Assembly: GCA_039707465.1 (NCBI GenBank)
Contig: CM077643.1
Span: 65,350,605-65,414,604, forward strand
Direction of reading: 5' to 3'
Source: Rhabdophis nuchalis
Taxonomy: Eukaryota > Chordata > Lepidosauria > Squamata > Natricidae
Length of the DNA: 64,000 bases
In this document: positions 55,880-64,000 of the stretch, piece by piece
Layout of the letters: each line of letters opens with the position of its first letter
Position numbering within the stretch: the stretch's first letter is position 1
The notes under the pieces: generated by a model
Databases searched by the model: none
What the model saw: the letters and a program-made list of their open reading frames with translations, nothing else
What the model was told of the DNA's origin: nothing
Program-made: the position numbers and the translations under genes

Positions 55880-56325
55880 AAATAGCACTCCTTACTAGCG
55901 CTGATGATGTTACCTAGTTTGGGTAATGCAACGTCTGCAAGAAAACCAGCAAGCTCAGACAGCTCCAAAGACCTCTCTTTATATCTTTTGTCTAATCTAG
56001 TGACATGATAACAATGTTCCAATATTTTACGGGTTGCCACACAGAAGAAGGTGTCAACCTATTTTTCCAAAGCATCAGAAGGCAAGACAAGAAACAATGG
56101 ATGAAAACTAATCAGGGAGAAAAGCAACCTAGAACTAAAGAGAAATTTTCTAATAGTGAGAACAATTAACTAGTGAAAAGGTTTGCCTTCAGAAACTGGG
56201 TGGTCCATCACCGAAGGCTTTTAAGAAAAAGCTTTCTGGAACGGTATAGGGCCCTCTGCTTGTGCAAGGGGTTGGACTAGGATCTCCAAGATCCCTTCCA
56301 ACTCTGTTATTCTGTTATTTTCCGA
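55880..56325 (+). mobile_element. CR1 LINE 3' end joined to a foreign module
   Basis: 55880-55998 carries CACTCCTTACTAGCGCTGAT, GATGTTACCTAGTTTGGGTA and AACCAGCAAGCTCAGACAGC. The CR1 body follows from ATGATAACAATGTTCCAATA, with AAACTAATCAGGGAGAAAAG, TGGACTAGGATCTCC and TCCAACTCTG. Same composite, opposite orientation, as 41085-41530. The upstream 55776-55879 contains a short frame that may belong to the same module. Confidence 0.75.
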
Positions 56326-57621
56326 ATCTCATCCCCCTGCCAGTGTTTTCAATTAACATACATCAATTTCTGCCATCAGCTTACTTTTTCCACACAAGTT
56401 ACAGAATCATTGCACCAATCAGCTTCTTGAAATAGACACATAAAATTTCATTTTATGACCTACTAGCTAGGTAAACTAATCCAGCCATTTTTAGGACTTT
56501 TAGCAATGGGAGCAGCTGACTAGTTCAGCTTGCTGCTCTATAAGGGAAATAAACTATGACTTCAAGCCAACTATGCAGCTGCAATTTCTAGTTTTGTACC
56601 AAATAAGAAAGTCTTGAAAGTATGATAGTTTGCAGCCCTTGGAAGTATGATAGGTCGCAGTCTATGTAAGCTTCATTGAACACCTGGACTTTAAAAGATG
56701 ACATTTGGTGGAGCTAGTTTCTGTTTTCTGCTTCTGATAATTGCAGAGATGTGTTTTAAAGCATGTATGAATCAGTCCTCATGCAGCTGAGTTGTGTAGG
56801 TGGAAGTAACTACATTGAGGGAAATGTTATGATTTGAACAGAAATAGAACTTAGGTCAATAAGCAAATAGGTCTTTTAGAATAGGAACATAAAATATCAG
56901 GAAAGCAAATTACATGCACACATCATTTTTATTATAGCATAACCTCTCTGTACTGTGATTTATAAGCATCCCCAAGTATAAAAATCAGTCTGCAGCTTAG
57001 CAAGATAGGGCTGCTGGGGACAGAAACATATTCTTTGTAATCATAGACCTTGAATTGATAAAATTTTGTGACTAAAGAAAAACTGGGATTATTTTCTGGA
57101 CTAAACCCGAAGAGTTCAATTTCCAGACCCATTAAATAGCCATAAATGTGATTCATATGCAGCAATACAGTCACATCCTGATCTTCATGAGATAGAGCAT
57201 TTTAATCATACATAGTAGTCAGACGAGCAGTCAAATGAAACAGCTACCATTATTTGTCAATTATTACCAGCTAGAAAAAAGGAAAAGCAGAGAAAAAAGA
57301 AGCATTGAGTAAGCAAGTGTTACCTATTCTTTAAATGTGTGGCTATTGTTTTTCCCTGCTCTCTTTCCTTTACTGGATGGTGTGATTAATTGGATATATT
57401 GGTCCTAATTTCTATCTAAGTCTGTTAGCAGGAATGTAGACTAAGGTAAACCCGCAGAGATATTTGCTGAAAAATCCTTTCTTTATGAGTGAACTATAGT
57501 GGCAACAAATTGCTTTCTTAACCTCAGAGTTGTACATTATATTTATTATTTTATTTGTTTATTAAATGTATATGCTGCCTATCTCACTTTCACATGATTC
57601 TGCACAGCATAGTTCTCAAAC
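56326..57621 (+). other. intron sequence, no gene seen
   Basis: Unique-looking DNA. A stub at 57545-57600 (TTTATTAAATGTATATGCTG) resembles the antisense 3' end family at 48895. Confidence 0.5.
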
Positions 57622-57869
57622 TACCATGTTTCCCCAAAAATAAGACAGGGTCTTATTTTCTTTTCACCCCTGAAATAAGCACTTGGCCTTATTTTCAGGG
57701 AGGTCTTATTTTTGAGGTGCAGGAGGCAGCAAGCATGGTCATATCAAGGCTGCTTCTGTGTTGCAATATTTTCGGGAAGGCTTATTTTCAGGGGAGGGCT
57801 TATTTTTAGTGCATGCACTCAAAAGCCTGATTGGGCTTACTGTATTTGTATTTTCAGGGAAACAGGGTA
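57622..57869. mobile_element. mariner-like MITE, 244 bp, TA-flanked (copy 1)
   Basis: The element at 57624-57867 starts CCATGTTTCCCCAAAAATAA and ends TTTTCAGGGAAACAGGG. It has TA on both sides (57622-57623, 57868-57869). It contains repeated GTCTTATTTTC and GGCTTATTTTCAGGG motifs. A second copy is 310 bp downstream in the same orientation. Confidence 0.8.
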
Positions 57870-58177
57870 TTAAACATGCAATTTAGTCATTTCTTAGGAT
57901 TTTTTTTTTATTTGGAAAAAAAAACCTACAATCAATCCAATTCATAAAACCAAATATCCTACCATTTGCAAATATTCCTTACTTATTGGATGGCAGTTCT
58001 TCTGTAATGTCAGAATTAATTAGTATTTTCTGCAACCTGTTTCTCACTAGTTTGTTCTCAGTCATCTCACTTCTATCCACCATGGAATTAAATCATTCAA
58101 GGTTCCTAGTTCCCTTCACTCTTGCTCTTAACCCCTTCTCATGGTAGCTATGAAAAACCCATGTGAATTTTCAAATG

Positions 58178-58402
58178 CTGTGTTTCTCCGAAAATAAGAC
58201 AGGATCTTATTTTCTTTTGACCCCTGGCCTTATTTTTGGAAAGGTCTTATTATTTTTGAGGTGCAGGAGGTGGTGAGTGTGGTCACCTCATGGCTGCTGC
58301 TGTGTTGCAATATTTTCAGGAAGGGCTTATTTTAGCGCATGTGCTCAAAAGCCCGATTGGGTTTATTATCCGGAGATGTCTTATTTTGGGGAAAACAGGG
58401 TA
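58178..58402. mobile_element. mariner-like MITE (copy 2)
   Basis: The element at 58178-58400 starts CTGTGTTTCTCCGAAAATAA and ends TTTGGGGAAAACAGGG. TA follows at 58401-58402; the left TA has decayed to TG. The internal order is the same as copy 1 (GGATCTTATTTTCTTTTGAC, GTGCAGGAGG, CTGTGTTGCAATATTTTCAG, CTCAAAAGCCCGATTGGG). Confidence 0.78.
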
Positions 58403-58959
58403 TTAATTCATTTTCAGATGCTTGTACAGTAGCTAATCCTCATGTTCAGTTTGCTGAGGAAAAAAATCAGTTTGCTATTTTTGAGGGACAGATCATTATG
58501 ATGTCCTATCTAATCTTCCATGTGCTACTAAGGCAGTTTAAAACAAATTTATTTATTCTAATTTGCAATTTACACTTTCCTTCTTCCAAAAAGGAAAAGA
58601 TGAACATAGAGGTGACACATTCAGGAACAGCCATCTTCCCAGCTCCATCCCATATTTATTATGAGGTATTTTGCCTTCCCCACTGTGAGGAAGATTGGTT
58701 TCATAAAGGGAGAAAAAGAAATAATATTACAACTATACAATAGCATTGAAAACTCTAGTTTGAGCTTTGTAATTTTGTATCTCCAACCTGTACCAAGACA
58801 GCTTTCTTTTAAGGGGGGATTGTTTGACATCTTCTTCTTGTGCCATATCGATCATTGGATGTTGGCAATCATGTTAGCAATCCTATTTTTATCAACAGAT
58901 GCACAAAAAAGTGCTGTTGAGTTTCAACCAAACCAGTCCCTTAGACTTTGAAACCATGA
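58403..58959 (+). other. intron sequence, no gene seen
   Basis: Open frames here (58339-58951) overlap a transposon and show no domain or splice logic; I see no exon. Confidence 0.45.
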
Positions 58960-59250
58960 TGATGTTCTTCTGCCTGGACCTCGTTTGCCTTCAGTCTTTC
59001 CTTGGAGGATTAAATGAAGTATGCGTATTTTTCTGGGTGTCGCATCACATGTCCAAAATACTCTAACTTTTACTTTTTTATGGTTTTGATGATTTCCCTT
59101 GACTTTCTCAGGTGGCTTATTAAACGTTGTTTGACATTGGCTTATGAATCACCCATTTCTGTGTGCATTCCCAGAAGATTGATAGTCCTATGAAACAGTT
59201 TCATTGGTGCTGCCAAGTAGAAATCCTCTAGATTATTGCTGGTCAGAATT
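58960..59250 (-). mobile_element. RTE-like LINE C-terminal fragment (antisense)
   Basis: The minus strand reads a decayed FGHVMRHPEKYA then a GKTEGKRGPGRRTSSW phrase across a frameshift. This is typical of the C-terminal end of RTE-type LINE ORFs (FGHxMR...GKIEGKRGPGRR). Too decayed to name a family. Confidence 0.55.
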
Positions 59251-60279
59251 CTAATCTGATTGCAATATGCAGTAACTGGTCAACCTTTAGATGGCACTAT
59301 CTAAGAAATTGTATCATAATAGAAGTGTAAGGTAAATAATAAAAATTAAGGTTAAATAAATAATGAACATCAAATTTTTGTCTCTCAAATTCATCCCACC
59401 TCAACATCCATTCAGCAGAGTGATTGGTAGCTGGTTTTGCCCCTGATCTGTGAGATTTGGTAAGAGGAGAAAGGATGTCAGATAATTTGCCAATTTCTGA
59501 TTTGAGACTACCCCACATTAAATTCCTGTCTGGCTTCATTGCTGAGGCACATTACAGGTGATCCTGTGGAGAACAGTGTGATTTAAGTTGCTCTCCTTTT
59601 TTCCTGTCTCAGTTATAATAGAAAGACATCTACCAGTTGTCAGCAAGAAAAACCCTGCTGATCATTAGATGGAAGCAGAGAGATACATAACTTTATGTAG
59701 CCCAGATTTGGAAACCCCAGTACATTGTTGACTAATTTGCTTGATCCCTTTACTTCCTCCTCTCTAATCATTTTAGGTTCAACTGCTTTTGGCTTAAGAA
59801 GGAAAGACTGGGAAGACATTATAGTACAAGAGATTGGTTTACTTTCCCTGCGGGGTTATAACATAACGGCATACTAAAAAAAACAGGTACATCTGAAAGA
59901 TAGATGAATAGGATGGATGAATCCCTTCACATTTTCTGCTTTTATTCTGTTTTAGAAACAACCCCCCCCCCCAAAAAAAACCCCAGTTAAATGGTGGAGA
60001 AAGGAGTAGCCTGAAGAAAGTGGATAGAATGAATGAGATGTCATTAATTATAAAGACAGATCATTCTTAAAGCATTTTCACTTTACAATAGTGTAGTCTG
60101 GGCTAGGTAGCGATTGGACCTTATATGGAAATCATAAAATGATTGACGATACAATGCTGGATGATGGGCCCCTCAGGTCAATGGCACTCAACGTACTACT
60201 GAGGAAGCATTGAGGATCTTTCGAAGTACTAATGGTGTTTATGATGTGACTAGATTAAAGCCTTTGGGACATCTAGTTG
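59251..60279 (+). other. intron sequence, no gene seen
   Basis: Unique-looking DNA. A C-run followed by an A-run (CCCCCCCCCC, AAAAAAAA) lies at about 59961-59980. Confidence 0.5.
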
Positions 60280-61390
60280 CTTTACAGGAGAAGAAAATGC
60301 AAAGCTGCAAAAATAGAATTGCAGTAGGAAAGTGAACCTAATTACGAACACACAAAAGCTCACCATAGTAAGACTAAATGAAACAACTACAAATTTACAA
60401 TCTTAGGCATCAGCAAATTGAGATAGACTGGGATGAGACACTTTCAGTCAAAAGATCAAATAGTTTTATTACTGAAGACATGAAAAACAGAAGAAACATT
60501 ATTGCTTTTAAAGTTAGAAAGGGTATAGCAAATCCTGACCCGCATTGATAGAGAACCAGAAATGGATTTAAAGACGACATTAAGGATGCCTATAAAAAGA
60601 GACTGAGGGGGAAAAAAGAAAAGGAAAGCAAACAAGATGTCAGAACAAACCATGGAAATTGCCAAGAAGAGAAGCTGAACACAAAAAAGACAAATCTCAG
60701 AAAGCAACTTAACAAAGAGTTTCAGAGAATTATTAGAAGAGACAAGAAGCAGTATTACAACAACATCTGTAAATAATTATAGATTTAAAAATTCCAGTTA
60801 GGGCTGAAAGACAAATTTTTACAATTTGTTTATTGATAAAAGACAAGTTCCAGGAAGAAGAAATACTAGGGAAGGTACTAAGTTACTGTTGTTTATAATA
60901 TCTGGAAAGCAGAGGGAGTCGTTTCTTTTACCCTTTTTTTCTCTATGGTGGATTTTGTTTTTATTTTTTGGTTTTTAAATTTGTATTATGTTTTATTATT
61001 AATTAATTATTTTTAATAAAAAAAATTTACAAAGAAAATAAAGAGAGCAGCGATACCTTTGACCGTTGCTGTTGAGTATCGAATAGCAGCCAAGAAAACA
61101 AATCACCGAATCATCAAATAAATCAACCCAATTCTCACTTGAGGCACAAATGACTAGGGCTCAAATTATCCTACTTCAGACACATCAAGCAAAACTCCAG
61201 CTCTGCAGAAAAGAATGGGAAAGGTGGAAAGAAAGAGAAGAAGAGGACAACCCGCAACTTGGATAGACTCCATTACAGTGTGATGAGTGCACTATTGGGA
61301 AACTTGAAAGAAGAGGTTAGGGATGCATCCTCATGGAGAAGATCTAGCTATGTGGTTGTTAGGAATCAAAAACAACTTAACAGCACAAAC
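60280..61390 (+). pseudogene. BovB/RTE-like LINE, decayed and internally deleted
   Basis: 60400-60560 reads in broken frames GISKLR, TGMRHFQS and a decayed catalytic-type stretch, like the RTE endonuclease (GISELKWTGMGEF). 60640-60770 reads EIAKKR then LNKEFQRIIRRDKKQYYNNI, like the linker of BovB. 61160-61330 reads LKLSYFRHIKQ, then GKVERKRRRGQPATWIDSI, like its C-terminus. The reverse transcriptase core is missing between them, and there are many stops. BovB is known in squamates. Confidence 0.65.
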
Positions 61391-61589
61391 AAGCCATGTG
61401 AAAAAGACCATCTACCTTTAAGGAACGTTACAGGTCTATTCCTCCCATAACTCATCACAACAAAAGCAAAAGATAATAATGAAGAGTAGACATGTCTTCT
61501 CGTGGCTCCACATTCCTTTAAGTCATGTAACCTGTAGGACGGGGAAGAAGGGCAACATGCGACCTTCCCTGATGACTTTCCCATTGCTT

Positions 61590-61830
61590 ACAGGTAGCCA
61601 GCAGGAAAGGTTGCGAATCACAAGCATGTGACCATGAAAGGCTGCAACGATTATAAACAGGAACTGGTTGCCAAGCACCCAGATCACAATCATGTCATCA
61701 CAGGGTTGCCGAGATGGCCAATTTATGAAGACTGATCCTAACCACTACTCATTTAGAGCTGTCATAACTTTGAACTGCATTTAACCACATGTGCAGTTAT
61801 CCCCTGGCCTCAAAATTCCACTTAACCAGG
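61590..61830. mobile_element. mariner/Tigger-like element, decayed
   Basis: Phrases TACAGGTAGCCAGCAGG, CATGTGACCATGAAAGGCTG, AACTGGTTGCCAAGCACCC and TCATAACTTTGAACTGCATT follow the order of the copy at 33885. The ends are poorly preserved. Confidence 0.5.
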
Positions 61831-63227
61831 GATTGGGGTGGAAACCTTAGAATGACAGAGTCTCAACATTTTGTCTCCATAAATTCTCTTTGTTGTTGCC
61901 TGAATAGATCTTTCAGGTCTTTCTAAACTGACACTTGAGTTGACATGAGTAGAAATTTTAGCTGAATATGAATTCATTTAATGTGTGTGTAAGTGGGGGG
62001 AGAGAGAGAAGCATTCTGGAAGCATGTTAGACTAATTTTCTTTGAAGTTGTAGATAGGCTTCTGAAGTAGATCTTCATTTTCCTTCAAGTAATCACTTTT
62101 CTCCTAGGAATGGCCAAAATTGTCTTGATTTATTTCCCACATTCATTATCCTTTTGGAGCAGGAGAAAGTTCAATAAGCAGCAACATTAAGGTTGACATT
62201 TTAAAACTCGTGTTACCAAGCTAAAGAGCATTTTCCCTCCGAAACAAATGTTGCTTCTTACTAATAAGAGAACAAGCAATTCACTACCTTGGAGATTTGT
62301 TTGGGGGGAAGTGCGTGGAGGGGAATGGAAAATTAACCATCCCATGCGTTTACACAGCTGAATGTATGCAGCGTACTAGAGGCTGCATTGTAGATAAAAA
62401 GGCAAGAATAGGCATGCTAGGTAAACAGAAGAGCATAGTGAACACATATGTTGTGTGCAAACATTATTCTGTCTGCTTCAATGGATTCAATGAACAATAA
62501 AGCCATATATAATTCTGGCTTGACTAGGCAAACTCTTAGCTACAGTGATTCAAAGCAGAGGTTGCTGTACTTACCTGCAGCTCAGCAAACAGCTATTTAG
62601 AAGGGTTTGTTGAAGGCTATTGTGTTGAAGAAGCTTCCCCACATGTTTTCCTAGCAGCCCACCAAAGAATGGGTTGTCTGTTTACCCAGGAGATTTTGCT
62701 GCTGTGAAAGGGAATACCTAGGGACTGGTTTGGCAAGCAGTAGTTTTGAATTGTGAAAGGATAGCTGGGGGCGGGGCAGGTAGGGGGGGCAAGGATGACT
62801 GTTCTGTTCAAGATCTGAAAGGAAAGGGGATGTGTTGTATTATTGAGCCAAAAGAACCCTGCTTTAAAAGGTTAGGTCCTTGTTTTTAGAAGACATAAAT
62901 GGGAAACCTTTAAAGTTATGAAACATTTTTATGAGGTTATGTGTCTTCCCATTTATGCCTCCACACATGTCTACCTAAAGCTCCTTACAGTTTTTTTTTT
63001 TTTGAGTACTGCTTTGTATTTATTATCGTAAGTTATATGTAAAGTTGAAAACATTAGAAGTGGTAATTCAGGGTCATGTCTTTTAACATAAATGATATGT
63101 GGGATTAAAATGGAGTCTTGAAGATTACAAATAAACCATTCCTAACCTCTAATGAATTATTAAGAATGGTGAGTTGAAAGACTGCAGCATTTAATTATTT
63201 TAAATCACCATGTGAGTTACCCTTAGA
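61831..63227 (+). other. intron sequence, no gene seen
   Basis: No exon or clear repeat beyond a 14-base T run near 62990. The missing C-terminal TTC7B exon was not found here. Confidence 0.5.
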
Positions 63228-63420
63228 ATTATAGAATCATGGAAGGGACCATGCAAGCCTGTTAGTCCAAATCTCTGCTTGAGCAGGGGACTTTAATACC
63301 GAATGATTATCTAATCTCTTCTTGAAAATCTCCAGCAATGGAGCATCCACAGCTTCAGGAGGCAAGCCGTTCAACTGATTAACTGTTCTCACTGTCAGAA
63401 AATTTCTTACAAGATCTTCT
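63228..63420 (-). mobile_element. CR1 LINE 3' end, antisense
   Basis: ATAGAATCATGGAAGGGACC, TTAGTCCAAATCTCTGCTTG, TCAGGAGGCAAGCCGTTCAA and TTCTCACTGTCAGAAAATTT are the inverse of the CR1 3' end. The short frame on the minus strand (EDLVRNFLTVRTVNQLNGLP) is the CR1 ORF2 C-terminus. Confidence 0.82.
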
Positions 63421-63485
63421 GTGACTCTTTCAAGCCTTTGACAACCAGGAAGTGTAATCACAAGGACCACAACAGTCTAAATTGA

Positions 63486-63597
63486 AGATGTTGGTTAGCC
63501 ATTTGTCTGAAAAGGTATAGGGCTTCCTGCCTAGGCAGGGAGTTGAATCAGATGACTTCCAAGGTCCCTTCCAACTCTGCTATTGTATTGTATTGTA
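63486..63597 (+). mobile_element. CR1 LINE 3' end, sense
   Basis: AGATGTTGGTTAGCCATTTG, GGCAGGGAGTTGAATCAGAT, TCCCTTCCAACTCTGCTATT and TATTG repeats. It faces away from the antisense CR1 just upstream, with about 65 bp between their truncated 5' ends. Confidence 0.82.
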
Positions 63598-64000
63598 AAT
63601 TAGAACCATGCCCCATCCTTATTCTTTATAGAGCAGATTGTTTTATGGTTGAAGTCCAAAATATCTCGAGGACCTCTAGGTTCTCCATCCCTATCATAGC
63701 CTATAGCCATTGATTGCAAACTTTTGACCACCAAGAGCTGCCCTTAACTTTTGGCAGAGGTGAGGACTATATTGTATTAGACAAACATACAAAACAGTTA
63801 TCAATTTCATGTTTTCTCTAGATTTGGGGGATACTTTTGAAATTTTGTTTTATAAAAAAAAACCCAATGCAACATTTGTTTTAGATTTACATTACAGTGT
63901 GCATGTTTCCTGCACAGTAACAAGAAGCTGTGTCATTGTTTAGTGCTCCATTCAGAGGAGAAAATGGGAGCTGTACACAAGGAAACTGGACCTGCAAAAT
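63598..64000 (+). other. intron sequence to the window end, no gene seen
   Basis: Unique-looking DNA with no exon or repeat recognised. Confidence 0.5.

Noticed and set aside
58339..58951. 134- and 96-codon frames
   Set aside because: They start inside a mariner-like MITE or overlap each other, with no domain, codon bias or splice support.

Overview
This is a eukaryotic window: low-GC vertebrate intron DNA carrying small exons of one host gene on the + strand. Nine GT-AG exons (943 to 39662) join in phase into 358 codons of a tetratricopeptide-repeat protein that I recognise as TTC7B, a scaffold of the plasma-membrane phosphatidylinositol 4-kinase (PI4KA) complex. The first exons of the gene lie upstream of the window, and the C-terminal exon or exons were not found before base 64000. 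A tenth candidate exon (15463-15630) is an in-phase cassette exon in the intron between exons 7 and 8.

The rest of the window is intron, much of it made of transposable elements. The mix of L2-like, CR1, R4-clade and RTE/BovB LINEs, tRNA-derived SINEs, hAT and mariner-like non-autonomous DNA transposons, and long AAT microsatellites points to a squamate, most likely a snake. This is inference from repeat families, not from a species-specific marker.

Layout. 1-9206: seven exons with short introns, small L2 and SINE pieces and a decayed L1. 9207-25727: a 16.5 kb intron with an old L2 broken by a SINE and a hAT foldback element, a 1.7 kb hAT element filled with GA-rich simple sequence, the candidate cassette exon, two R4-clade LINE fragments in tandem, a CR1 broken by a mariner-like element that itself carries an L2 end, and a hAT element nested in another hAT element. 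25728-25868: exon 8. 25869-39459: a mariner-like element broken by a CR1 and a SINE, a 2.65 kb L2 with endonuclease and reverse transcriptase remnants, and a minus-strand L2 with an unbroken 697-codon reading frame. 39460-39662: exon 9. 39663-64000: an intron with an inverted pair of related mariner-like elements, an L2/CR1 head-to-head junction, an L2 whose frame is broken by a single stop codon, a young short L2, two TA-flanked mariner-like copies, a BovB-like LINE and an inverted CR1 pair.

There is no prokaryotic system, CRISPR array, RNA gene or second host gene that I can support. The most useful observations are the candidate cassette exon, the 3' stem-loop shared by all well-preserved L2 ends, and the layered insertions whose target-site duplications give a relative chronology.
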